A stretch of DNA of 64,000 bases, from NCBI GenBank assembly GCA_039177505.1, contig JBCDFR010000015.1:1-64000 (forward strand), read 5' to 3'. The notes beneath the pieces are model-generated. The model did not search any database. It saw only the letters and a list, made by a program, of their open reading frames with translations, and was not told where the DNA came from. Every line of letters begins with the position of its first letter. Within the stretch, counting starts at the first letter, position 1. The stretch is from JABSQH01 sp039177505. GTDB taxonomy: Bacteria > Actinomycetota > Acidimicrobiia > Acidimicrobiales > Ilumatobacteraceae. Below, piece after piece: positions 44,940-53,542 of this stretch. The translations under genes and the position numbers were made by a program.

Positions 44940-45084
44940 GAACGCGGCCCGCCATCCGTTCTGTTCGCGGAGACGTGCGGAAATCGCACGAAGTCCCCGG
45001 GTTTTCGGTGAGAACGACGGCCGTCATCCGTTCTGTTCGCGGGCGCGTGCGGAAAACGCACGGAATCCCCGGGATTATGGCGAG
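44940..45084 (+). repeat. Paired 72-bp palindromic repeat, locus A
   Basis: Two direct copies with a 72-bp period: 44940-45011 and 45012-45084. Each holds CCGTTCTGTTCGCGG, a short spacer, CGTGCGGAAA(A/T)CGCACG with 6-bp arms, then TCCCCGGG and a TGGCGAG/TCGGTGAG end. The same element is found at 62481 and 63597. Copy two overlaps the last 10 bp of the PHP gene. Orientation is plus; relative to the minus-strand PHP transcript it lies just past the stop. Confidence 0.9.
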
Positions 45085-46109
45085 GTGTTGGCCCAGGCGA
45101 GGAGGTCGTCGGCGGGCATCGTGTTGATGATCGACTCGATCGGCACGCCGCGCTCGGCGGCACGGTCGCAGCCGTGGGGTTGCCACTCGAGTTGCCCCGT
45201 CGCATGGGCATCGGAGTCGATCGAGAACCAGCACCCGTACTCGATCGCCAGGTCGATCAGCTCGCGCGGCGGGTCGAGACGCTCGGGACGGCAGTTGATC
45301 TCCACTGCCGTGCCGTACTGGGCGCACGCCGCGAACACGTAGTCGGCGTCGAACGTCGACGGCGGTCGCTTGCCGATCATCCGGCCGGTGCAGTGTCCGA
45401 GGATGTCGACGTGCGGCGAGGCGATCGCCGTCAACATCCGCTCGGTCATCTCCTTGCGCTCCATCCGCAGCTTCGAGTGCACCGAAGCAACCACCACATC
45501 GAGACGCTCGAGCATGCTGTCGGACAGATCGAGAGCACCGTCTTCGAGGATGTCGACCTCCATCCCGGACAGGATCTCGAAGTCGTGTCCGGCGGCCGCA
45601 ATGTCGGCGTTGATCGCCGCCAGGTCGTCGAGTTGCCGATCCAGCCGTTCCTCGTCGAGGCCGTGCGCCACGGTCAAACGCGCCGAGTGGTCGGTGAGCA
45701 CCATGTACTCGTGTCCGAGCGCGATAGCCGTCGCCGCCATCGCCTCGATAGGGGCGCCGCCGTCACTCCACGTGGAGTGGAGGTGACAGTCGCCGCGCAG
45801 AGCGTCGCGGTACACCTGACCCTCGTCGGTGATCGGCACGACCGACTCGGCCTCGATCTTGTCGAGGTATGACGGGCGGTTGCCGGCGAGCGCCTCGGCG
45901 ATGACCGTGGCAGTCGACGATCCGATGCCGTCGAGATCGGTGAGCGTGTCGGCCGCGCCACGGTCGACGAGCTCGTCGGGATCGGCGTTGCGCACAACGT
46001 CGAGCGCCCGCACGAACGCCTTGGTCTTGAACCCCGACTCGTGCACTCGATCGAGACAGTGGATGACCCGCAAGAGCGCCTGCTCTGGCGTCATCGGCGC
46101 ATCGCTCAC
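45075..46109 (-). CDS. PHP-domain phosphoesterase with N-terminal helix-hairpin-helix (PolX-like)
   Basis: A 344-residue enzyme. LTDLDGIGSSTATVIAEAL in the N-terminal part is a helix-hairpin-helix DNA-binding motif. The PHP metal sites follow in order: GDCHLHSTWSDG, YMVLTDHS, SGMEVDILED, VVASVHSKL, ILGHCTGR and SIDSDAHATGQLEW. This is the C-terminal architecture of PolX without the polymerase core, found widely as stand-alone proteins of uncertain function, perhaps nuclease or phosphatase. GTG at 46109 is used; an ATG at 46094 is the alternative. Confidence 0.86.
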   Translation of the reverse strand: MSDAPMTPEQALLRVIHCLDRVHESGFKTKAFVRALDVVRNADPDELVDRGAADTLTDLDGIGSSTATVIAEALAGNRPSYLDKIEAESVVPITDEGQVYRDALRGDCHLHSTWSDGGAPIEAMAATAIALGHEYMVLTDHSARLTVAHGLDEERLDRQLDDLAAINADIAAAGHDFEILSGMEVDILEDGALDLSDSMLERLDVVVASVHSKLRMERKEMTERMLTAIASPHVDILGHCTGRMIGKRPPSTFDADYVFAACAQYGTAVEINCRPERLDPPRELIDLAIEYGCWFSIDSDAHATGQLEWQPHGCDRAAERGVPIESIINTMPADDLLAWANTSP

Positions 46110-46202
46110 GACGAAATTCTACGCCGCTCACTCGAGCAGTCGCTCACGAGTGCCCAGCACGACGACGCCCCACCGCGGATCGCTGGCAGCGATACCGTGC
46201 TG

Positions 46203-47219
46203 ATGGTGGACGCACACCGACGGCTGCTGGCAGTGGCGGCCGTCGCGGGCGTGGTGGCCACGCTCGCGGCGTGTGCATCCGACGACGACGAGGGCGGCGA
46301 GCTCGACGAACCGGCGACGATCCTCGATCTCACCGAGTTCGTCGACATCGACCCGGGCGACGTGCTCTCGCTGCGCGATGACGGTGCGGGCGGAGTCGAG
46401 TGGATCGAGCGGCGGTCCGGCCGAGTCGTCACACTGCCGGACATCGCTCGCTTCTTCGACGAGCCTGCGTCGGCCGACGACGTCGAAACGATCGCCACGA
46501 TCGACGTGATCGGCGCCGACGGCGAGCCACCGGTCGGACAACGCGGCCTGGTCGGCCACACCGTGATCGGCGATACGCGCTACGCGGCATGGACCGATCC
46601 CGACACCGACGAACTCCTGGTCGGCACGGTCGACGACGAGCCCCGAATCGTGTGGGCCGGCGGCGGGACCGACGATGGCGCAGTCGGCGGGCAACTCCGG
46701 CCATACGTGGCCGACGGCACCGAACGATTGCTGCTCGGGATCGGTCAGCTCACCGACTGGGCACAAGTGAACGACTCAGGGGCCATGGTCACGCTCGACC
46801 CCGCTGGTCCGTCAGATCAAGAGCCACGGATCGTCTCGGACGGCTACATCAATCCGTTCGCCTTCGACGTCACCGATGACGGATCCGCGCTGTGGGTCGC
46901 CGACAACGCAGTTGGCGACGACAGCGAACGAATCGGGCGAGGCGATCTACTCGACCGGAATGGCCACTCGGAGGTCGGTGGCGAGAATCGCGCACCGGCG
47001 GCGATGCTCGAGCTCGACGAAGCGACACTCTTGATCTGCGGGTTCCTCGACGGCGAGCTGCAGAGGTGGAACGTCGCCGGAATGTCACCCGCACGGGTCG
47101 ACACGGTCGGACCGTGCCTCACTGCGGTCGCCTCCGTGGAACTCGGCGACCACACCGACGGAACGAGCGTGCTCGTCAACGCGACCGCCGACGCGCTCGT
47201 GGCGCTGCCACTTCCCTGA
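46203..47219 (+). CDS. Secreted lipoprotein of unknown function
   Basis: A 338-residue protein. AAVAGVVATLAACASDDDEG is a signal with lipobox LAAC, so the mature protein starts at a lipidated cysteine near residue 24. The rest is acidic with β-strand repeats such as GHTVIGDTRYAAWTDPDTDE and FAFDVTDDGSALWVADNA, suggesting a propeller-like fold; no catalytic residues can be named. ATG at 46203 is chosen over a GTG at 46197. It is divergent from the PHP gene with about 90 bp between. Confidence 0.75.
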   Translation: MVDAHRRLLAVAAVAGVVATLAACASDDDEGGELDEPATILDLTEFVDIDPGDVLSLRDDGAGGVEWIERRSGRVVTLPDIARFFDEPASADDVETIATIDVIGADGEPPVGQRGLVGHTVIGDTRYAAWTDPDTDELLVGTVDDEPRIVWAGGGTDDGAVGGQLRPYVADGTERLLLGIGQLTDWAQVNDSGAMVTLDPAGPSDQEPRIVSDGYINPFAFDVTDDGSALWVADNAVGDDSERIGRGDLLDRNGHSEVGGENRAPAAMLELDEATLLICGFLDGELQRWNVAGMSPARVDTVGPCLTAVASVELGDHTDGTSVLVNATADALVALPLP

Positions 47220-47288
47220 CAGCCACGCACCGGCGCGGCGACTGGCAATCGGCAGGATCTACGCACCGTCGGTAGCCTCGGGCGCCTC

Positions 47289-48377
47289 ATGGAACGGTTC
47301 GGATTGGTCGGGTTGCCCAACGCCGGCAAGAGCTCGCTGTACAACGCCCTCACCGGAGGCGGCGCGCTCGCTGCGCCGTATCCCTTCGCCACCAAGGACC
47401 CGAACATCGGCGTCGCCAAGGTGCCCGACGACCGGCTCGATCGACTCTCGGCGATGTCGAGTTCGAAACAAACCATCCACGCGTCGGTGGAGGTGGTCGA
47501 CATCGGTGGACTGGTCGAGGGCGCCAGCCAAGGCGAGGGCCTCGGCAACAAGTTCCTCGCCAATATCCGCGAGGTCGATGCGATCGTGTTCGTGCTTCGT
47601 GCGTTCGTCAACGACGACATCACCGGACCGACCGACCCGCTCGACCACCTGCGCGTGGTCGAGCTCGAACTGGCGCTGGCTGATCTCGAAACCGTCGAGA
47701 AGCGGCTCGAGTCGACGAAACGCCAGGCCAAGCTCGAAAAGGGGTTCGCCGACGAGGCGGCGGCACTGCAGGAGGCCTACGACGCACTCGCCGACGGACG
47801 CCCGCTGTACCGCGCCGGTCTGTCCGACGAGACGCGCGGGCTGCTCGCGCCGCACTTCCTGTTGACCAACCGACGCGTCCTCGCGGTCGTCAATGTCGGC
47901 GAGGACGACCTCGACTCGATTCCCGACGCAGAAGCGCGAGTCGCCGCCGAGTTCAACGACGCCGGCGACAACGTCGAGGTGATCGGTATGTGTGTGCAAC
48001 TCGAAGCCGAAGCAGCAGCGATCGAAGACCCCGACGAACGAGCCGAGATCCTCGAAGGGTTCGGCCTGGGTGAAGGGGCGCTGTTCCGCATGGTGCGCTC
48101 CGCGTACCACCTGCTCGGGTTGCGGACGTTCTTCACCACCGGCGAGAAGGAGAGCCGGGCGTGGACCTTCTACGACGGCTCGACCGCACCGGTGTGCGCT
48201 GGTCGGATCCACACCGACTTCCGGCGCGGCTTCATTCGCGCCGAGGTCATCGAGTGGGATGAGTTGCTCGAACTCGGTTCGTGGAGCGCGGCCAAGGACG
48301 CCGGCAAGCTGCGCACCGAAGGCAAGGACTACCTCGGCGCTGACGGCGACGTGATGGAGTTCCGCTTCAACGTCTGA
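47289..48377 (+). CDS. ychF: Redox-regulated ATPase/GTPase YchF
   Basis: A 362-residue translation-associated P-loop protein of the Obg family, close to the normal 363. GLPNAGKSSLYNAL is the P-loop, PYPFATKDPNIGV is switch I, VDIGGLVEGASQGEGLGN is switch II with the family's leucine in place of the usual Gln/His, and AVVNVGEDDL lies at the NxxE site that favours ATP over GTP. The C-terminal TGS-like region has FTTGEKESRAWTFYDGSTAP, then DFRRGFIRAEV. It stands alone on the plus strand. Confidence 0.95.
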   Translation: MERFGLVGLPNAGKSSLYNALTGGGALAAPYPFATKDPNIGVAKVPDDRLDRLSAMSSSKQTIHASVEVVDIGGLVEGASQGEGLGNKFLANIREVDAIVFVLRAFVNDDITGPTDPLDHLRVVELELALADLETVEKRLESTKRQAKLEKGFADEAAALQEAYDALADGRPLYRAGLSDETRGLLAPHFLLTNRRVLAVVNVGEDDLDSIPDAEARVAAEFNDAGDNVEVIGMCVQLEAEAAAIEDPDERAEILEGFGLGEGALFRMVRSAYHLLGLRTFFTTGEKESRAWTFYDGSTAPVCAGRIHTDFRRGFIRAEVIEWDELLELGSWSAAKDAGKLRTEGKDYLGADGDVMEFRFNV

Positions 48378-48547
48378 GCGGCATCGCTCGCTCACAATCA
48401 GCGGCCGACCACGAGACGGACCAGGGTCCGCTCCCCGATTACGCCGTGACTGGTGCTCGCCATTGCGAGCTGCAGACGCGCGCGGCATTTGCGGAACGAC
48501 AACGCAGCTTTTGGGTCTTGATGTGGAACTGCTCAGGTCCTTTTAAG

Positions 48548-48587
48548 AGACGTTTGGTCTTGCTAGACGTAACGTCTACAAAGACGT
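48548..48587. promoter_or_regulatory. Triple AGACGT cluster with a central palindrome
   Basis: AGACGT occurs at 48548, 48565 and 48582, spaced 17 bp apart on one strand; the middle one lies in the near-palindrome TAGACGTAACGTCTA (48564-48578). The 290-bp region 48378-48667 is lower in GC than its surroundings and holds no gene. The cluster lies about 80-120 bp before the ATG at 48668 and looks like a binding site for a dimeric regulator. Confidence 0.55.
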
Positions 48588-48667
48588 TGAGTCTCGCTTG
48601 GTGAGTCCGGCGCGGCGCTGAAACAACCACGAAGCCCGTACACAAAATCAAGACACAGGAGCACATC

Positions 48668-49111
48668 ATGAAGAAGACAATTGCAGCACTCGCCACGGCC
48701 GCCCTGGCCTCACTGGGCGCCGTGAGCGTGGCCCCCTCGGCCAGCGCAACCGACGGCGGGAACGGACCAGCCGTAGATTGCGTCGTGGAGGAAGCACCCG
48801 CATACAACGTCACTGGCGGCGGGGGTGAAGGGGAGATGTTTATCGACGGCGAGGAAACAGAGTTCCTCTTCGACGTCGTGGGCGGCGAACTCAACGCCGA
48901 CGGCGGCGGTTACATCCAGACATCCGAAGGCACTCTCGAGGTCAGTTTTTGGAGTCTTGGAGGATGCAACATGTTCATGCGTGGCGAGTTCAACGGAATC
49001 CCGATGTTTGGGACACTGATCGGAGGTGGGTCGTTCTTCCAAGGTGGACTCGAGTCCACGTGGCCGCCCGCCGAGTTGGAGTTCGAAGCCCTTCGGGTGG
49101 AAGCGAAGTAG
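48668..49111 (+). CDS. Small secreted protein, unknown function
   Basis: A 147-residue exported protein. MKKTIAALATAALASLGAVS and an ASA-like cleavage site near residue 27 form a clean Sec signal peptide. The mature part is acidic and glycine-rich (GGGGEGEMFIDGEETEF), with two cysteines (VDCVVE, GGCNMF). No family is recognised. An AGGAG lies about eight bases before the ATG. The upstream region carries the AGACGT cluster and the gene is followed by a perfect hairpin, so it is probably a single-gene transcript. Confidence 0.83.
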   Translation: MKKTIAALATAALASLGAVSVAPSASATDGGNGPAVDCVVEEAPAYNVTGGGGEGEMFIDGEETEFLFDVVGGELNADGGGYIQTSEGTLEVSFWSLGGCNMFMRGEFNGIPMFGTLIGGGSFFQGGLESTWPPAELEFEALRVEAK

Positions 49112-49128
49112 CCGAGCGAGCACCGCAC

Positions 49129-49160
49129 GCAGCCGCCTGCGATTCGTCGCAGGCGGCTGC
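49129..49160. terminator. Perfect 14-bp hairpin with TTCG loop
   Basis: GCAGCCGCCTGCGA (49129-49142) pairs exactly with TCGCAGGCGGCTGC (49147-49160) across a TTCG tetraloop. It lies 17 bp after the stop at 49111. No U-run follows, but stem length and the stable loop type make it the strongest terminator candidate in the window; it could serve both converging genes. Confidence 0.75.
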
Positions 49161-49240
49161 GACGCGGGCGAGGTGGGGAAAAGTGACGATGTCCGCAATG
49201 GCCGACATCGCTACCGCAGCACGTCGATCGACGAACCAAG

Positions 49241-49774
49241 TCACTTCTTCGACTTGCGGGTGTCCTTCTTGGCCTGCGACGTCTTGCCCTGCTTACTCGT
49301 GGAGCCACGACGGGAGCCGGCGATGGTCGGCTCGGACGCACGCCCGCGCTTCGAAGCGGTCTTCTGTTCTGACGGCCTGGCGACCTTGCCTGATCCCCTG
49401 GCCTTCCCGGCACGAGCAGCTTCGCGCTCGTTGCGAGCAGCCTCGATGCGCGCCGCCTTCAGCTCGTTGGCACTCGCCCGGGCGGCGCGGCTGAGATAGC
49501 GCGACACCCGACTGAGCGCATCTTCGAAGATCTCGGCCTTGCGCAACGTGCGCTGGTTCGACGTGCGAGACACGCTGCGCCGCCCCGCCTGTTTCATCGC
49601 CGAACGACTCTGACGGACATCGAGGTCGCGGTACTTGTTGCGACCTTTACGCACCAGCGGCACGAGGTCGGCCAACTCGTCCTCGGTCAGCTTGTCGAGC
49701 CGGTCCGGCTCGGTCGACACGAGCAGTGTCTGCTCCTTGGCGGTGAACAGGTTGATCTCAGAAGGCTTGTGCAC
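49241..49774 (-). CDS. Basic hypothetical protein
   Basis: A 177-residue, lysine- and arginine-rich protein. The N-terminal half has DRLDKLTEDELADLVPLVRK, then RNKYRDLDVRQSRSAMKQAG; the C-terminal half is a low-complexity tail rich in Ala, Lys, Arg, Ser (TASKRGRASEP, TSQAKKDTRKSKK). It resembles conserved actinobacterial proteins without known function and may bind nucleic acid through the tail. The GTG at 49774 is used. No operon partner. Confidence 0.7.
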   Translation of the reverse strand: MHKPSEINLFTAKEQTLLVSTEPDRLDKLTEDELADLVPLVRKGRNKYRDLDVRQSRSAMKQAGRRSVSRTSNQRTLRKAEIFEDALSRVSRYLSRAARASANELKAARIEAARNEREAARAGKARGSGKVARPSEQKTASKRGRASEPTIAGSRRGSTSKQGKTSQAKKDTRKSKK

Positions 49775-49923
49775 CGTTGGAGTGTGTCACGAGCCGCACG
49801 ATCACCGCGCCACGTGGCATGGTCGTTCGACCGCCAGCGACTCACCGCGACGATCTCCAACTTCGAGCCGCTCGGCGTCAACGAACTCGCTGCCAGCTGA
49901 TCGTCACTTGGTTGTCGCACTCG

Positions 49924-50730
49924 TCAGTGCGGCGAGTGCGACAACCGGCGGAGCTGTTGGGCCGGGGTGAACAACTCACGCGAGATCCCCAGACTCATCA
50001 CCGTGGCGGTGGTGGCAACGGAGCCGAGCACGAGATACATCACCGAGATCTGGACGAGCACAGCGTCGAGCGGATCGACGCCAGCGAGAATCAGCCCCGT
50101 CATCGTGCCAGGAAGGGCCACGACTCCGACGGCCTTGGTCGCCTCGATCTGAGGGACCAAGGCCGTACGCAATGACGAACCCAGATACGGCTGGAACGCG
50201 TCTCTCGCAGTCAGCCCGAGTGCAAGCCGACCTTCGATCACTCGTCGCTGCTTGGTCGCTGCAGCGATCAGCTGGCGCGACAACAGCACGTTGGAGGTCA
50301 ACGAGTTGCCGATGGCAATTCCGGCGAGCGGGACGATCGTGCGCCCCTCGAACTCGTAGACGTCGAACCCGAACAACACACCAAGGGTCACCGCCATCGC
50401 CACGAGATACGCAACGAACGACAACAGAAACACCCGCGGCACATCCTTGGCTCGCTGCGCGGTGGTCCATGAAGCGAAACACAGCATCACGAACAACCAC
50501 AGGAACGACCAGATCAACGGGTCGTCGTCGCCGATGACCAGCTGCAGCGCGAATCCAACGATGATCAGCTGGACAAGCGCTCGCAGCGCAGACCAGAGCA
50601 TCGATCGCTCGAGCCCCAACTGCCGCCAGAGCGAGACGACGACGGCGACAACGATCAAAATGCCCGACGCCGCCAAACCCCACACGCCGATCTGAGCGGC
50701 GTCGCTCGAGCTCGCTGCCAACATCATCAC
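49924..50730 (-). CDS. fetB: ABC transporter permease, FetB (UPF0014) family
   Basis: A 268-residue membrane protein with about seven hydrophobic helices. IVPLAGIAIGNSLTSNVL and LALGLTARDAFQPYLGSS, followed by ALPGTMTGLILAGVDPLDAV, are the signature stretches of the FetB/YbbM family, linked to iron export in Escherichia coli. The start overlaps the ATPase gene's stop by one base (TAGTG); ATGs at 50727 and 50724 are alternatives. Substrate in this organism is not proven. Confidence 0.85.
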   Translation of the reverse strand: MMMLAASSSDAAQIGVWGLAASGILIVVAVVVSLWRQLGLERSMLWSALRALVQLIIVGFALQLVIGDDDPLIWSFLWLFVMLCFASWTTAQRAKDVPRVFLLSFVAYLVAMAVTLGVLFGFDVYEFEGRTIVPLAGIAIGNSLTSNVLLSRQLIAAATKQRRVIEGRLALGLTARDAFQPYLGSSLRTALVPQIEATKAVGVVALPGTMTGLILAGVDPLDAVLVQISVMYLVLGSVATTATVMSLGISRELFTPAQQLRRLSHSPH

Positions 50731-51437
50731 TATTGCGCAGCTCCCACCAAGCGGCGCACCATCGGGTCGTCGCTCACCGACAGCTCATCGAGGTGGCCGA
50801 AGGCGGCGAGCCGACCATCGAACACCGTGGCGACATGGTCGGCAAGCCGGCGCAGTTGATCGGTGTCATGGGTCACCCACACGATGGCGACCCCGCTGTC
50901 CGCCAGCTTGCGGGCGAGATGCTCGACCATGTGCCGCGCCGCCGTGTCGAGCGCCGCCGTCGGTTCGTCGGCGAGGATGACGTGGGGTTCGGTGAGCATT
51001 GCCCGAGCCACACACATCCGCTGCGCCTCGCCCCCCGACAACAACAATGCGTCGCGATCGAGTAGCTCAGGGGCGAGACCGACGTGGTCGAGCACGTGTA
51101 GAGCACGATCGTCGGATACATCTGGCAGCGCCACGCGCAGATTGTCGTGCACGGTCCCTGCGAACAGCGGCGGCTGCTGAAAGATCATTGCCACCTGGCG
51201 ACGCAACTCGGTCGGGGGCCACGCGTCGAGGCTCCTCCCCTTCCACGAGATCTCGCCCGAGACCGGATCATCGAGTCGGTTGAGGAGGCGCAACAGCGTT
51301 GATTTGCCGCTGCCAGAAGGTCCGGCGAGCACCGTGATCCCCTCGGCGGGGATGCTCACGGTCACGTCGCGCAAGATCGGATCGTCGGCGGGACCGGCGA
51401 CCACGTCACTGAGCTCGAACACCGGCGCACCACTCAC
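50730..51437 (-). CDS. fetA: ABC transporter ATPase, FetA-like
   Basis: A 235-residue ATP-binding protein. Walker A is GPSGSGKSTLLRLL, the Q-loop region VAMIFQQPPLFAGTV, the signature LLSGGEAQRMCVARAML and Walker B HVILADEPTAALD, with WVTHD as the switch. It is immediately upstream of the FetB-like permease, which fixes the pairing. GTG at 51437 is chosen, because the frame further upstream has no ABC-like sequence and faces the divergent DUF192 gene. Confidence 0.85.
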   Translation of the reverse strand: MSGAPVFELSDVVAGPADDPILRDVTVSIPAEGITVLAGPSGSGKSTLLRLLNRLDDPVSGEISWKGRSLDAWPPTELRRQVAMIFQQPPLFAGTVHDNLRVALPDVSDDRALHVLDHVGLAPELLDRDALLLSGGEAQRMCVARAMLTEPHVILADEPTAALDTAARHMVEHLARKLADSGVAIVWVTHDTDQLRRLADHVATVFDGRLAAFGHLDELSVSDDPMVRRLVGAAQ

Positions 51438-51514
51438 CGTGGCGACCGTATCGCGCCGTCGCCCCACGCCGCTGGGGAGCCCGAAACCATCCGCGCGTCT
51501 GCCACACTTCGGAC

Positions 51515-51889
51515 ATGGCGTGGTTGATGTGCGGCGCACGCGTTCTGGCATCGGCCGATGTCGCCCACAGCCGTCACGATCGACGCCGCGGATTGCTCGG
51601 ACGCGACAGTATCGACGGCGCGCTGATCATCGAGCCGTGCCGGTGGATCCACACGATCGGTATGCGGTTCCCGATCGATGTCGCCTATCTCGACGACGAC
51701 GGCGTCGTGATCAAGACCGCACAGATGCGCCGCCACCGCCTCGCGGTGCCCGTGACCCGCGCACACATGGTCGTCGAGGCCGAGGCGGGCGCGTTCGACC
51801 GCTGGGGTCTACACGTCGGAGATCAACTCGAGGTGCGCACCGACGACGAGAACGGCACACCGATCGAGCCCGGCGAGGACGAGTGGTGA
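51515..51889 (+). CDS. DUF192 domain protein
   Basis: A 124-residue protein. SRHDRRRGLLGRDSIDGALI and then WIHTIGMRFPIDVAYLD, followed by a VVEAEAGAFDRWGLHVGDQL end, match DUF192 (family wording: R..GLmgr..l.....l.p..siHtffM.fpIDv.fld). No signal peptide is seen, unlike many family members. Its function is unknown. The stop overlaps the rsmI GTG (GTGA), so the two are translated together. Confidence 0.85.
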   Translation: MAWLMCGARVLASADVAHSRHDRRRGLLGRDSIDGALIIEPCRWIHTIGMRFPIDVAYLDDDGVVIKTAQMRRHRLAVPVTRAHMVVEAEAGAFDRWGLHVGDQLEVRTDDENGTPIEPGEDEW

Positions 51890-52713
51890 GCACGCTGTGG
51901 CTAGTGGCCACGCCGATCGGCAACCTCGGCGACCTCGCACCGCGCGCCCTCGACGTGCTCGGCGCAGTCGACCTGGTGTGTTGCGAAGACACCCGGCGCA
52001 CCGGCCCGCTGCTGCGCAACGCCGGGATCAACACTCGGCTCGCCGTCGTCAATGACCACACGGAGCGGCCCCAGGTACGGGCGGTGCTCGGCGTGCTCGA
52101 CGGCGGCCGCGATGTCGCCCTCGTCAGCGACGCCGGCACTCCGGGGATCTCCGATCCCGGCGAACGACTCGTCTCGGCGGTGCTAGACAGCGAGCACCTC
52201 GTGAGCGCGGTCCCCGGCCCGAGCGCCGCGATCATGGCGCTCACCATCAGCGGTTTGCCGACGGCGCGGTTCGTGTTCGAAGGCTTCCTTCCCCGCAAAG
52301 GCCGCGAACGTACCGACCGGCTGGGAGACGTCGCCGCCGAGATACGGACTGTCGTGCTGTACGAGGCTCCGCACCGCATCGAGCGGACGCTCCATGACCT
52401 GCGCGCCGCATGCGGCACCGACCGCTCCGTCGTCGTCACCCGCGAACTGACCAAGATGCACGAAGAGGTCCGCCGCGGCACGCTCGGAACAATCGACGTC
52501 GGTGAGCCCCGTGGCGAGTACGTGATCGTGCTCGACGGCGCGCCAACGACAGATGCCACGGCCAGCGACGACGACGTACGAGCCGCACTCCGCGCCGCCC
52601 TCGACGATGGCGCATCCAGCCGCGACGCCGTCGCGGCGGTGGTGTCGACCACCGGGCGCGCCAAGCGCGAGGTGTACGACCTGGCCATCGACCTCCAGCG
52701 AGACGCATCGTGA
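51886..52713 (+). CDS. rsmI: 16S rRNA 2'-O-ribose C1402 methyltransferase
   Basis: A 275-residue enzyme of the tetrapyrrole-methylase-like class that methylates the ribose of C1402 in 16S rRNA. LWLVATPIGNLGDLAPRAL is the N-terminal signature, CCEDTRRTGPLL follows, LVSDAGTPGISDPGERLV is the SAM-pocket motif, AVPGPSAAIMAL is next, and FEGFLPRKGRER the dimer motif. The C-terminal third is a small helical domain ending AKREVYDLAIDL. The start overlaps the DUF192 stop; a HAD phosphatase gene follows after 10 bp. Confidence 0.94.
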   Translation: MSTLWLVATPIGNLGDLAPRALDVLGAVDLVCCEDTRRTGPLLRNAGINTRLAVVNDHTERPQVRAVLGVLDGGRDVALVSDAGTPGISDPGERLVSAVLDSEHLVSAVPGPSAAIMALTISGLPTARFVFEGFLPRKGRERTDRLGDVAAEIRTVVLYEAPHRIERTLHDLRAACGTDRSVVVTRELTKMHEEVRRGTLGTIDVGEPRGEYVIVLDGAPTTDATASDDDVRAALRAALDDGASSRDAVAAVVSTTGRAKREVYDLAIDLQRDAS

Positions 52714-52723
52714 GGGGCTCACC

Positions 52724-53542
52724 ATGAGCGAGTACGTCGTCGTCGCCAGCTCGGGTCCGAGCGCCGCGTTCTTCGACCTCGACCGCACGCTGATCTCCGG
52801 ATCGTCGGCGTTCACGCTGGCGCTGCAGGCCCGCAAGGCCGGCATGATTCCGAATGGGGAGTTCGTCCGCGACGCCGTCGGCGCAGCGACGTTCAAGTTG
52901 CTCGGCGCCAGCGACGACACCGCAAACGAGGCCCGCGAACGGATCCTCAAGGCGGTCACCGGGGTTCGACAAGACGACCTCGAAGCACTCAACGCCGAGG
53001 TGCTGCCGCGTCTGTTGGCCCGCCTCCGGCCAGAGGCCCGCCGCCTGCTCGACCGCCATCGCCATGCCGGACGTGACACGTACATCGTGTCGGCTGCGCC
53101 CCGAGAGATCGTCGAGCCACTCGCCCGTTCGTTGGGCATGACGGGCGGCATCGGCACACGCGGCACCGTGGTCGACGGTGTGTACACCGGCGATCTCGAG
53201 GGACCGTTCTGCTACGGACCCGGCAAGGTCGAGGCAATGGACGAGCTGGCGACGTGGAACGGATACGACCTGGCGCAGAGTTACGCATACAGCGACTCGG
53301 CGAGCGACCTCCCGATGCTCGAGGCCGTCGGTCATCCGGTGGCGGTGAACCCCGACTCAAAGCTCGAGCGTCATGCCCGCGATCACGGTTGGCCGATCGT
53401 GATCTTCAGCCAGCAGACCAAGTCGGTGCTGCGCCGAACAGCGACGTCGGCGGCCACAATCGGCATCGCCGGCGCGAGCTTCGTGATCGGCACCAAGGTC
53501 GGGCGCGACCGCGGACGCAATCGACCGTGGTGGCAACGGTGA
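52724..53542 (+). CDS. HAD-IB family phosphatase
   Basis: A 272-residue protein. The nucleophile motif is AFFDLDRTLISGSSAF, motif II lies in TYIVSAAPREIVEPLA, and motif IV is AYSDSASDLPMLEAVG. This is the SerB-like subgroup that includes lipid- and amino-acid-phosphate phosphatases. The C-terminus has a hydrophobic segment (SAATIGIAGASFVIGTKVG) and a basic end, so it may be membrane-attached, like acyl-phosphate/lysophosphatidate relatives. GAGGGG precedes the ATG. The stop overlaps the next gene's GTG. Confidence 0.86.
   Translation: MSEYVVVASSGPSAAFFDLDRTLISGSSAFTLALQARKAGMIPNGEFVRDAVGAATFKLLGASDDTANEARERILKAVTGVRQDDLEALNAEVLPRLLARLRPEARRLLDRHRHAGRDTYIVSAAPREIVEPLARSLGMTGGIGTRGTVVDGVYTGDLEGPFCYGPGKVEAMDELATWNGYDLAQSYAYSDSASDLPMLEAVGHPVAVNPDSKLERHARDHGWPIVIFSQQTKSVLRRTATSAATIGIAGASFVIGTKVGRDRGRNRPWWQR

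Noticed and set aside
44923..45327. A minus-strand frame across the repeat pair at 44940 with recurring 'FVRFPHVSANRT'-like peptides
   Set aside because: The peptide pattern is only the translation of the tandem repeat, it overlaps the PHP gene, and similar strings appear at the other repeat sites in different frames.
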